The position numbers and the translations under genes were made by a program. The notes below the pieces were generated by a model. The model made no database searches. It worked only from the letters and a program-made list of their open reading frames with translations, and had not been told where the DNA came from. Shown here piece by piece: positions 10,685 through 21,900 of a stretch of 64,000 nucleotides of DNA (the stretch's first letter is position 1; every line of letters starts with the position of its first letter). Origin of the DNA: Oryza sativa Japonica Group (Eukaryota > Streptophyta > Magnoliopsida > Poales > Poaceae); assembly GCF_034140825.1 (NCBI RefSeq), contig NC_089035.1:4423001-4487000 (forward strand), in the 5' to 3' direction.

Positions 10685-12453
10685 ACCAACTTCCTTTGGA
10701 CACTTTGGAACGAACCATACAGTTCGAGGTTTCGTATTGATATAGCAGAAAAACATTGTTTGGTTTCATATTGATATAGCAGAAAAAATATTGTTTAGAT
10801 ATGGGTGCTCTGCAATCTACAAGAGCTATTAGGGCATACATGCACTGATGATACTGTGCTCCATTGATTAATTAATTCGTGTATGCTAATTAATACAGGT
10901 GGTGATCGATGGTACATTACGTTATATATAGGGGAATAAGAGACATTAGTCACAGTGATTATAAATTTACATGGTTAGTTGAGCGAGTGGTCTGTGATCT
11001 GATGTGATGTACATAAATTCTATTTTAAATTTAAAGGAATTTTACACATGAAATTTCTGTGAAATTCATGCGTTCAAAGAGGCCCTAAAGCTGGTGCAGT
11101 GATGGATGCATGTGTAGTATGCAAAACCATTTTTCCTCCTTACGTAAATCTATGACTACTGTCTATATGCTAGATAAATAAACAACTGGTAAAGATAGAA
11201 TATGTGCTCATGTGCACGAAGACATGCCTATGTAACTTACAAGAAGAAGAAAAAAAAGAAACAAGAACACATACATATGTGCAATGTGTCACTCCCCCGT
11301 TTCGTGCATCATGTATGATCTGTTGCAATTGTGGTGTGTGAATATTAACTTTGATGTGAAGATGCATTTCATTCCCCCAAGAACATATGCATTTCATGAG
11401 AGGTTGATTTAGTCAGTAAATGAAGGTTTAGTACTGGTCAATCTGTTTTGTCTCAATTCAAGATCAGGAAGGGTGTAGAGCAGAGTACAAGTGGATTATA
11501 CTCAACAAAAAAGAAAAAAAAGGTCCACGTGATTCAAGTCAGTATAATTTTACAGTGGATTTTATCATCATGTCACAAGATTCAGATCATGCATTTGGAT
11601 GGGAGAAAGAATAAACTCTAGACATTAATTTTACATGCCATTTGATATCTGAATATCTGGTCGTGACACGCAAAATTGGGGCAGGATGCTGCAGGGGTGT
11701 ATAATTGTTCCATAGAAATTTTGACAGCTTGTGTAAAAATGAAGCCGGGCGAGCTCAGAGTTAGTGACAGCAGTAACAATAATAATAATGAACATTAATA
11801 CAGTATAACCAAAAGGTAGCAGCAGACGAAGCTACTACCGTGTTTCGATCAAGTACAACGTTGTGGTATATGATGGGTTAAAATTGGCTGCAATCACTAA
11901 AATCACATGTCCATCCTGAATGTCTCAAGTCTCTCAATCGAGGATCCTCCAGCCCTGTTTTCGCAAGCTTCAGATGTCATTTGTATACACAGATTATCAG
12001 CATTGTGGTGAGGGTGATGATTGTCGCGGTTGTGAAGATAGCCGCCTACACATGTGGAATGGATTGAAGACATTAGAGAAGAATCACTGTAACTAAAATG
12101 CTCGGGTAATATACCAGAACAAAATGCAAAAGACTTATGAATTGCGTAGATTAGCTGCCATGCCATTTAATAATATCTCTTGCATCATACAAACAATACT
12201 GTTCATATATAGTATATACCAGAACAAAATGCAAAAGACTTATGGCATATATAGTCATATGGGCCCTTAAGAAAAAAATAGGGTACATCTGACCATACCT
12301 CATTTTCTTTTTCTATATACCAAACAGGCAAGCCCCAGAATGATTACATAATTAATTACAGTTCAACGCATCACAAAACTATTAGTAATACATACTCTTA
12401 ACATGGGACTCCAGATCAACACAATTACATCAACCACCAAGGAGTTTGATGTC
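10685..12453. other. Intergenic region
   Basis: No convincing gene is seen. Directly after the P450 a 30-base unit (TTGATATAGCAGAAAAA core) occurs twice at about 10735-10795. A 29-base direct repeat lies at 12111-12139 and 12216-12244. The frame at 11903-12166 (-) lies downstream of the L18a-like gene and may be part of its 3' region. Confidence 0.5.
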
Positions 12454-13240
12454 CTATACAGAAGAATCATGGACTTCTTTCAGGAAACCGTTTTGATCCC
12501 TGGATTCTTGCTATAAGTAATTGTAGTGAACTAGTATTATAATAATATGTTCAGGGTTATCGTGAAAGGAATACTAACCGCAACCGCCGATGCAGCAAGA
12601 CCAGGGCGCTCTCGGGGATCTTTGTTGTAGTACTTACAGCAGTAAAGAGTTGCTGCATAGTACCAGATCAACGGACACAAGAAACCTAAAAGGAAACTGC
12701 AACAAGAAGATATCTGATACTGCCACATGAAGAATTTTAGTTTGGAAATTTGAACCAAAGTTGATTTGGGCAGCAGAGAATACTCACGAGGACCATCCTA
12801 TACCACAACCAAAGCAAGGAAGTCGTCTTTCAAACATTGCCAGCCGTGGGTTTTCTTCATCTCTGAGCAATGTATACTTGCCAAGACAGCCCTGACAATG
12901 GCAAAATTGATCCGAGCCTGCTGCAAGATGGAAAAATAGGATTAAGCTAACAGAAGAAATATTCTCAACAAAACAAAGATAACGCCACTGCATTTATGAT
13001 TTATGTTAAAGCTCTAAATGTTTGAGTCAAAGTATAACTTGGAAGTTGGAACTACAGTAGTTTATGTCATCAATGTTTATATACTGCAAGTAAGCCAGTA
13101 TCATGACATAATCTCCTACTAAAAAAACATGTTTCTCAAAATGTCAGATTCAAGGATTTTGTGTATAGTACAAAAGTGAAATGCTTCCCACATGTCTTAA
13201 GAGATCTAGCAAGGAAAAGCTAAGCTTAACTTCAGAAAAG

Positions 13241-13284
<44 letters not shown>

Positions 13285-13306
13285 GGAAACAGTTACCTTC
13301 CCCCAT
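12454..13306 (-). CDS. L18a-like small membrane protein
   Basis: Coding exons on the minus strand: 13306-13297, 12920-12788, 12696-12579 and a less certain last exon 12510-12454. Phases agree throughout, giving about 105 residues. The protein starts MGEAGSDQFCHCQGC, then has ENPRLAMFERRLPCFGCGIGW and a hydrophobic segment SFLLGFLCPLIWYYAATLY followed by KDPRERPGLAASAVA. This is the core of the plant '60S ribosomal protein L18a-like' family, which despite its name is a small membrane protein family rather than a ribosomal protein. In relatives a second hydrophobic segment follows AASAVA. Here the best exon gives QESRDQNGFLKEVHDSSV instead, so the C-terminus may differ or be misjudged. A 5' untranslated exon is likely at 13374-13307, with another ending at 14330. 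Confidence 0.7.
13245..13282. repeat. GA microsatellite
   Basis: About 19 uninterrupted GA units lie inside an intron of the L18a-like gene, 15 bases past its first coding exon. Confidence 0.95.
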
Positions 13307-14329
13307 TTAATTTAGAGCAGTTCAGCAAAGAAGCACCCAGTAATCTTAATGCAATATCTCCGTTGCAGATTCCTCTGTGCCGTAGCAAGAATCAGTCATA
13401 ACAACATGAAGATAAGGACATCAATGATGCAGGTTGTCTAGAATGGTCATGTTGCTGTACTGGAGAGAAAACAATATGTATCAGAATTCTGCTCAAGCAC
13501 ACATAAGTAGTTGATAAAATACTTTGTGCAATTGCAATTTGAAAAAAGAAATACCAAAAAAAGAGGAAATAGCAACTACTGACAACAAGTGCCATGTCTA
13601 AATTTCTGAACATGCACACAACACACAAATGATGAATATGGTGAAACCGCAATTAGCATTAGAAAGTTTTAACTCTAGAAATCAATTTCCAAGTTGTAAT
13701 CCCCATACTCCCAACCCAGAAGGGAAAAAAAACAACTCCAAAACCCCCAACTTTTAAAAATGTGGGAACAATCAAACCATATGCTTGAGATATACCCACA
13801 AAGCCATCGGCGGCCGCTTACAGCAGAGTACACCCTCATCTTGCACGCCTCCGAAGAAGCAGGAGCCGTGATCAACACGAGCATCTTGTCCTGCTCCACC
13901 CCACACAGTGACGAGTCTAGGGCACGACGAAGGCGCGCTCCTAAACCGTGGGCTCGGGGCTCCGGCCAGACCGGAGGTTCAGAATGTGCTGTCCTAAGAT
14001 ACGTAGAAGCAAATACAATCCAGAGGCATCAAATCCTGATATAGCTCTCTACCTCCTCAGATAACTCCGGTCAGTAATTTCGTCGAACACTTCGCGTTCA
14101 TCGTCCGTACTCCCTCATCGCATTGGCAGCAAAACCAACAAGAACTGACCGTCCTCACACAGTCCCACCAAAAAATCAACAACCCAGATTCGAGTATTCC
14201 ACCCACCCAGATCATCCTTCCAATCGAAGTTGCAGGAAATCAAGAACGGACAACACAACCATCCACCAACCAAGATCCAAGAAACCGCAAGAGCAAGCTA
14301 GAAAAATTCCTGCAGAAGAATGAACTCAC

Positions 14330-14700
14330 CGGAGCAAGACGAAGCATGCGCCGCCGCCGATCGGAACAGAGGTGGAAGCAAGATTTGTGCGTTCTTGGAT
14401 GGGCAACAGAGAGCAGCAGAGCCCTAGCGGTGGGATTCCCCTTGGTTGAGTGGAAGAAACTGGAGAAAGCGCGAGGCCGTTTTGTCCTCTTGCTTTCCCC
14501 TTCTTCCCCCTCTCAATCGATCGAGAGCAACAGACAAATCACTCCCAATTTTTTTTAAAAGAATTGAAAAAAAATTCAAGAGCGCACGACAGTTCACGTC
14601 TCGCCTCCTCGATTTCTTTCTTTACTTCGTCGCTCGCTTCCCTTCCAAGGGGAGATTTCTCTGGTTCCCCTCTCTGGTTTGTTGACGTGTGATAGACTAG
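14330..14700 (-). promoter_or_regulatory. Likely 5' leader and promoter of L18a-like gene
   Basis: On the minus strand a good donor (GCTCCG/GTGAGT) at 14330/14329 would end a leader exon in a GC-richer block. The leader intron would run to the acceptor at 13375. No clear TATA box was found. Inference from splice signals only. Confidence 0.4.
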
Positions 14701-17200
14701 TACTGTGCCGTTTGGACTTGCTTGTATTGATCTTGTCCGTCCATGGCGTTCAGCATCGACCATCTACGTCTGAGATTCCACGCCACGCACGTGTCCGCGC
14801 TCCCAACCTAAAGACCGCAGAGCCAAATAAAAGATACGGATTCTTCGTCAGAAATTGCACAGGCATCAATTAGGGCGGGAGCTGAGGCACGGGGCGAGCG
14901 ACGTGTTGAGAGAGGCGTGACCCCGTGCAAGGCGGTGGCGGTCACCGGCGAGGCCACCACCACGAGATATGTCGCTGCCCCCAAAGCGGATCTGGCGAGC
15001 TCGATAAGGCGACGGCTATGGCAGCGGATGAGGAAGAGGAGGTGGCGCCTAACCTCGTTTTTGTCACCATTCAGCTGCCGCCGAGCTCGTCGTCGTCCCC
15101 GCTCAAAACCACGCAACAGCTTGACGGAGAGGGAGAGGAGCTTATCGGTGTCCAGCCAAAGGAGGAAGACCGCCGGTTGGAGGAGGAGGAGGGGGGAGGG
15201 GTCGCCGCCGATCTCGCCGTCTCCCGCGGTCCAAGCCGTCAAGCTTGTCGGTGCACCGGCCAGGAGAGTAGGGCCGTCGGTCGGGGGAGAAAACAAGGGG
15301 AGCGCCGCCCGGAAGGAGAGGGGATCTGCCGCCGGTAGGGAGACTGACGGAGATGGGTAGATGGCGAGAGAGAGAGAACGGGTGAAGGGGATTTTTTTTA
15401 TTATTTTTTTGATTCTAGGGGTTCAACACAAATTCTAGAAATATGAGAACTGAACAAAAATAATTTCACGGCTAAAATATAAAATCAAAGTCATTCCTAT
15501 AGCCACTGCACTGTGAGAAATATAAATTTTGGATCCGTGACTCTAGCCTACAAAGCACTTCGAGGCGGACGGGTCTAATCCTTGAACGTTCGCATCTCGC
15601 GAACAATTTAATAGGTTTTGTAATTATTCGTTCTAATGACTGTTTATGTTCGCATACAGTATTTTATTGTTTCGGTTAAGCGACCAACCAATCACTTTTC
15701 CCTATTATCAGATTAGATTTTATTTCTTGAAAAAAATCCGGTGATGCTTAGATTTTTTTATTTGTACATGCAAATATAATTCATAATATAAAGTTTATAA
15801 ATAAAAAAGTCTAAAATATAAAGTGTATATACATAAAGTAAGATTATATACATAAAGTCTATATATAGAAAGTTTATACACATAAAATCTATATATAAAA
15901 AGTTTATATATATAAAGCATACTTGTAGAGAGGTCCATGAAAATACTACATATAAAAAGTTTCCATTAGAATAGCTTTAAAAATGACTATAAAGAAAAAA
16001 AGTAATTTGAAGAAAAAAAGAATGGAAAAACAGAAAATTGATACATACCTCTACAGGAGAATTAACGTAAAAATAAGGACAACGGGAATTGAAAAGAATC
16101 ACATAAAAAGGAAAAACTGGAAATTAGGAACAAAAACGGTATCGTAGCGATACACCGCACCGGCCTGCGGAAAATCTAATGGGTGACCGCGATCGGGTAG
16201 CGATCACTACCCCTCCACCCTCTCTCCCTCCACGTTTCCTTTTTTTTTTTTTTTGCACCGTATTACTTTTCTATTTTAGTAAATTTATGCATCTAAAGTG
16301 TATACACCTAAAGTTTATATAGACCCAAAGTTTATAAATCAAAATTTTATATATCCGATTCAAATTTAAATTTGAATTCAAATATTTTTATATATAGTAT
16401 TTCTATACATCTAAAGTTTATACACCTAAAGTTTATAGACCCAAAGTTTATAAATCAAAAGTTTATATACCCGATTCAAATTTGAATTTGAAATATATTC
16501 GATTCAAATTTGAATTTAAATTCAAATATTTTTTTATATATAGTATTTAGATACATCTAAAGTTTATACACCTAAAGTTTATAGACCCAAAGTTTATAAG
16601 TCAAAATTTTACATACCCAATTCAAATTTGAATTTGAATTTGTATCCGATTCAAATTTGAATTTGAATTATATCCGATTCAAATTTGAATTTGAATTCAA
16701 ATATTTTTATATATAGTATTTCTATACATCTAAAGTTTATACACCTAAAGTTTATAGACCCAAAGTTTATAAGTCAAAAGTATACATACCCGATTCAAAT
16801 TTGAATTTGAATTCAAATATTAGTTTATAGACCCAAAGTTTATAAGTCAAAAATTTACGTAACCGTTTCAATTATAAATTTAAATTTAAATATTTATGGT
16901 GTAGTAGGAAGAGAAAAAGGGAAGGAGGAAGCGACGGTATAGGGAAGGGGCGGGTGATCGCTCGCGTCCCCCACCGGTCTGTCGCTCATTACCACGTGTC
17001 TTTGATCCTCCCCAGCCTGATCCGCTTCTTGTCTTCCGAGTCTCGCGCATGTTTGCGTAGTAGACTTCCCGCTTCGAGGCTTCTCATAAGGGTAATGTGT
17101 GCTTTTTCATGAAGAAATATGTCTAATTCTCAATTTCTGATGAATAAAAATTCCAAATGTAATTGATTAACTTGCCTTAGTACAACCAAGATCTGATCAT
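14700..17200. other. Intergenic: GC-rich block and AT-rich repeats
   Basis: A GC-rich block (about 14880-15360) has overlapping open frames on both strands without any motif I recognise; it could be a decayed gene start or the end of a transposon. It is followed by AT-rich sequence with short AAAGTTTATA-type repeats and the longer tandem array at 16260-16900. No gene can be supported. Confidence 0.5.
16260..16900. repeat. Imperfect tandem array, ~130-170 bp unit
   Basis: The words TATACACCTAAAGTTTATA and GACCCAAAGTTTATAA recur, at about 16301, 16415, 16566 and 16736. Each is followed by the palindromic block CAAATTTGAATTTG in one or more copies. Spacing varies. GC-rich flanks carrying GCGATCAC/GTGATCGC words lie at about 16190 and 16950, so the whole may be a transposable element. 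Confidence 0.75.
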
Positions 17201-17226
17201 GCCTAGCCATTCCAAAATCCAAGGCC

Positions 17227-17547
17227 GAGTTTAGTTCCAAATTTTTTCTTTAAACTTCCAACTATTTCATCACATTAAAACTTTTCTACACACACAAACT
17301 TCCAACTTTTTCGTTACATCGTTCCAATTTCAACCAAACTTTCAATTTTGGCGTGAACTAAACACACCCCAAATTGCTCAATCAGTAGTACGTCCTAGTG
17401 TATGTTTAGTTCATGTCAAAATTGGAAGTTTGATTGAAATCGGAACGATGTGATGGAAAAGTTGAAAGTTTGTGTGTGTAGGAAAGTTTTGATGTGATAG
17501 AAAAGTTGGAAGTTTGAAGAAAAAGTTAGGAACTAAACCAGGCCCTT
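17227..17547. mobile_element. Inverted pair of ~145-bp MITEs
   Basis: A MITE copy at about 17227-17370 (start GGCCGAGTTTAGTTCC, end GTGAACTAAACACACC) is followed after about 28 bases by the same family in opposite orientation at about 17401-17547 (start TGTTTAGTTCATGTC, end GGAACTAAACCAGGCC). The two halves are complementary over most of their length, so a transcript could fold into a long hairpin. A third family member lies at 38491-38634. Confidence 0.75.
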
Positions 17548-17898
17548 GTACAAAAGAACAAGTGCGAAGCATCTTCCCGACTGCTACTTCCCATTCGGGT
17601 GTGTGATAAATCTTTGAATGGCTAATTCCTCGTTCTTCATGAGCACGCTTCATAAACTGTTAAAGGATATGTTTTGTGCAAAAGTTTTATGTATATAATG
17701 TTTATAAAAAATAAATAAATCCATTTTCAAATTTATATAATAATTAATGTTTGATTAATCATGTGCTAATGACTTATCTGTTTCACTTGCTGAAAAAAAC
17801 GCTACCAAACCGCTGATCCAAACATGTCAAATACTTATTTGAGAAGCTAGAGATGAGAATATAAAAGCTAAAATTAGCTTCTAGCCTTCTACTTACTT

Positions 17899-18072
17899 AG
17901 GGGGTGTTGGTCCCTCTCCCCCAAACACCCCCTTATTCATTTTCTAAATTTTGTTACTATAGGTGGTGTTTGGGTGGGCACCAAAACTTTAGTCTCTCTC
18001 ACTAAAATTCCATAGGAACTTATATTTTATATTTTAGTGAGAGGGTTTAGTCCCTCCCACCCAAACACCACC
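17899..18072. mobile_element. Two short foldback MITEs
   Basis: The stretch 17964-18072 has inverted ends GGTGGTGTTTGGGTGG / CCACCCAAACACCACC with an inner inverted TCTCACTAAAA / TTTTAGTGAGA. A shorter palindrome of similar kind (GGGGGTGTTGGTCCCTC ... CCCAAACACCCCC) lies just before it at about 17899-17933. Confidence 0.6.
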
Positions 18073-19523
18073 TTAAAATCCAATTGAATCTAATTGTTTC
18101 AGGAAGCTTACAAATTCCGTGAGAAAATGCAACTGACAAAAACTCGTCAAAACAGGGCGTTCCACCAGGGATTGGATTGAGCATAACCTGTATTGATGCA
18201 AAGAAGCCATCAAAGAATAACGGCCTCAAAATAATCAATTATATATCCCTGCCACGATAGACTGAGCCAAAATAAAAATGACACCGGTTCAGATTTGGAT
18301 GACATTATATGGGAACATGGTGCAAGTGCTGGGAAGAACATGTTGTTATCTTATTGCCATCTAAGTTACCCATTGAGATTATTAAAACAGTCAGATTATA
18401 TCAAAATAACTCTAGGAAGAGAATTTAAGAGGTTGTCAGCATTCTCTATTCAATTCAAGCCGAAGAACGTTTGTCAGCTGAAAGTAAAAGAGAAGTCCGA
18501 GAGAAGCTAAGAAAGAAAGGAGGGTACTCACCAACCATATACACGAGGAAAAAAATTACTCACATCTATAATATGATGTACTCTTATTTATTAATAATGT
18601 AATAATATTATTAAAATTGTATATATTTCAACAAAAATTTGTCTTTAACACAGTACAAGGTAAAACTAAAAATTTGTTTTTGAATTATTCTGCTATTCAA
18701 TCTTTTTCTTGTTATCTCATTCTTCTCTAGTTTCAATAATAACATTACTAGCTCCAGCCACCAAATTTTGCAGCTGAACACTGCTACCTAGTTAAGTGCA
18801 CACGTTATGTAATATATATTATTGATAATTTTTATGTGAGTTAGTAATAATTACTGTTAATGTCCGATTTTCAGATTCAGAGAGAAATTCGGCCGACCGC
18901 AATAGTTCGAAGGAGGAAGGGGGTAATTCGTACTTTTTCCTTGAAATTTTAAGAGGCTGTCAGGCACTGTTGTTTATAGGATTACAATGTCCTTGACAGC
19001 ACAAGCATATTAAGAAAACTGAAACTGCCAATTTAAAGGTGCCAGTTTAGATTTTACTACCTAGTATAATCGTTCTGGTGCAGTCATTAGATCAACGGAG
19101 AAAGATGATCATTTGTCCACATGGCATCACATGAACATGGCTTGATTCTCTTGTGAATAGTTGTCACCAAATGAAGACATCAGAAAACAATGTTTAAAAT
19201 TCAGACATCCAATATCGTGCTTTAATCATCAGAATGGCAAACAACTTCGACATTTCCACATCATTTCAAGGTTGGCATCACAATTCAATAGATTGTTTGA
19301 TCTAAGCAAGCTGAAGCTCTTCTGCAGAAATAGATACCAATTCTTATTCCAACTAAAAAGTAACTAGTCCCAATTTCATGCACAAAACAAGACAATACTA
19401 AAATTCTTCTGCTGGTACAATTCAGCCTTTCACAAGGCAAAAAAAAAAAAAGAAGAAAAGAAAAGAAAAGAAAGAAAGAAACAAATCCTAATGAAACTGA
19501 TTGTCTGGTTCTTCCATTCCATG
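18073..19523. other. Intergenic region
   Basis: I see no gene. The sequence is AT-rich with short unrelated open frames. The final part is presumably the 3' untranslated region of the PHD gene read from the right. Confidence 0.5.
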
Positions 19524-21465
19524 TCATTTCTGCCCTCTTGACACAATCTTGTACTTGCCTGTCAATTGTTGCTGCAACAATAAACACAAACAAAAATCTC
19601 AAATCGCTTAATTAGTTTCTGCAAATTTCAACCAAACCACTCCTGAAACGCAGCAGCAATGAAAATTTCAAAAATGAAAAATTGTGTACCTTTTCCCAGA
19701 GCTTGGTGTGCTCCAAGCAGAAGCCGGCGACGACGCCGCCGCCGCCGCCGCCGGCCTTGGCCTCCTGGTACTCGATGCAGAGGCCGGCGTCGAGGCCGCA
19801 GGAGACGTGGAACCCTAGGCCGCACCTGGGCTGCGAGCACTCGAGCGCGCAGCCGCCGCCGCTCTCGCAGACGTAGCACGCCGTGGCGAAGCGGTGCGCG
19901 GGGACGCGGGAGCAGTCGACGCCGTCGCGGCCGTCGGGGTCGCGGAAGAACACCTCCGGCACCAGCAGCGCGCACGCGATGTGCGCCCACCGCGCGTCCG
20001 TCGTGCGCTTCATCGCGCCGCCCCTCGCCGGGCAGAGGCAGCAGCGTGGCGGCGGCGGCGGCGGCTTGTTGCCCTTGCTCTTCTTGGCGGCGGCGGCGGT
20101 GCAGACGGAGCAGAACCAGTCGCCGTCGGGGATGAACGAGGCGAGCGGGTTGCCGTAGCAGGAGGCGTGCACCATGAGGTCGCACCCGTCGCAGAACACG
20201 ATGGGGTCCGACGGGTCGCCGTCGGTGCTCCCGCACACCGCGCAGTGCACGCCGTCGTCCTCCTCTTCCACCTCCTCCTCCGCCGCCGCCGCCATGGCCT
20301 CTTGCGTTGGCTCTCGCGCCACTCTCTCTCCATCCCAGGAGTCTTCTTCCCGTGCTGCTTCGTTGAGATCAATCGCTTTGCAAGCTTTCTCGAGTGCTTC
20401 GACTTCAGATTGCTTCGCACTAATAGCACTGCAGGATTGATTGCATTCCTGATCTTTCGATTCTCTGCAAGTGTTTGATCTTTGTTTCTTCGACACTTGC
20501 TCCTTGATTTCTTCATGATTGATAGGCTTCTCCGGAATCTTGGGCTTCTCTTGAATCTTGGATGCTTCAGCTCTTGCATAATCATCTTCCACACCATTTG
20601 CCACGCTCGAATTGGTGGTGGCGCCACGTTTATTGGATCCTTGAGGCTTGGCTTCTTTAACAGCGGCGACGCGAGCTCCATCCGACTCCTTGGATGGAGG
20701 CGGCGATGGCGGGAGAAACGGCGGCATCACGCGCTTATTGCTCGGTAGGCAAACCGAGACCGGAGCGGCGGTGTCCTTCGGGGACGGCGGCGCGCGGGCG
20801 CTCTTCTTGGCCGGGATGCTCGGAGAAACGGCGGCGTCTCTCGGCGGCGGCAGGGTGTTGACGAGATCCTTGAACGGGACGCGGGGAGAAGCGTCAGTAG
20901 CCGCCGCCGCCGCCGTCGCGCTGACGCGCTTCTTAGCAGGGACCGGGATGCTCGGAGAAACCGCCGCCTTCTCCGGCGCCGGCGCCGGCGGCGGTTGCGG
21001 CGCGTGAACACGCTTCCTGACCGGGACCGGGATGCTCGGAGAAATAGCAGCCTTATCCGCCGCCGCCGGTGGCAGAGTGTCGACGCGCTTCGTAGTCGGG
21101 ACTGAGGGAGAAGCACCACTATCCGGCGGCGGCGGCGGCGGCGCGTGGATGCGCTTCTTGGCCGGAAGACACGCCGGCGCGACGGCATCATCCACCGGTG
21201 GCGCATAGGCGCGCTTCTTAGCCGGGAGGCACAGAGCGAAACCGCCCCCCTCCACCGCCGCCGCCGCCGCATAAGCCCGCTTCTTCGCCGGGAGGCAAAC
21301 GGGGACGGCCGCCGCCGCCGCCGCCGCCGCCTCCAGCATCGGCGGGCACAACCGCTTCCTCGCCGGCAGGCACGGCGCCATCCCGAGACTGGAGCCGCCG
21401 ACGTACTTGAACCGCTTGGAAGGCGGCAGATCACGCACGCTCCCGCTGCCGACGGCGAACTCCAT
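19524..21465 (-). CDS. PHD and extended-PHD finger protein
   Basis: Two exons on the minus strand, 21465-19690 and 19571-19524; 607 residues. The second exon adds QQLTGKYKIVSRGQK after LWEK, matching the end I recall for Arabidopsis relatives such as At3g14740. Residues ~400-450 form a C4HC3 PHD finger (CAVCGSTDGDPSD to DWFCSVC). Residues ~470-580 form an extended PHD (CCLCPARGGAM, RWAHIACALLVPEVFF, CYVCESGGGCALEC, GFCLEH), the arrangement of NTO1/JADE/BRPF-type chromatin readers. The first ~270 residues are low-complexity, with about ten short motifs of the form (P)AKKR(A/V)xAPP that resemble nuclear localisation signals. Residues ~300-390 are charged. Probable role: reading histone tails in the nucleus. 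It is divergent from the F-box gene and shares its promoter region. Confidence 0.88.
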
Positions 21466-21900
21466 GGACGGAATCGAGACCGGAGATTTTGCTACACGGG
21501 GAAGAAGAAGAGGAGGTTCGCGGCGGGTGATTTGGGATCGAAACGAACCGGGGGTTTAAATGACTGAAAATTTCGCGGTCGAATCAGCGAGATGGCGCGC
21601 GCGCAGCCGCGCAGCGAAGAATCTGACGAAATTTTGGCTCGGTGGGAAGCGAAATGTTTGTAATTTTTGTTTGAAATTTCGAATTTGGGGCGTGCGGGCT
21701 GCGGGAAAATTTTGCGTTTCGTTTGGATTTCGCGGCGGCGGCGGTGGCGCCAGCATTTCGCTCGATTCGGGCCGTGGGCTTGGGCCTAATTAGGTTGGGC
21801 CATGAAACCCTAGGTGGGCTCACTTTTTTTTTCGCCGATTTATAATTATAAAATTATTATCTTCTTTTTCGTCTATTGAAAAAGACGAGGGCCTAGTAGC
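21466..21900. promoter_or_regulatory. Bidirectional promoter, site II and telo-box
   Basis: The gap between the PHD start (minus) and the first transcribed block of the F-box gene (plus) carries TGGGCC at 21781-21786 and 21796-21801, a telo-box AAACCCTA at 21805-21812 and TGGGCT at 21815-21820. Site II plus telo-box is typical of constitutive growth-related plant promoters. Motifs seen; bidirectional use inferred. Confidence 0.5.

Noticed and set aside
11903-12166. Minus-strand frame as last exon of the L18a-like gene
   Set aside because: It has no hydrophobic segment like the family C-terminus, and no convincing acceptor in phase was found. A closer exon at 12510-12454 fits better.
14808-15360. 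Overlapping frames of 137-162 codons in a GC-rich block
   Set aside because: Frames are open on both strands because of composition; no domain, no splice-supported model and no promoter signature favour any of them.
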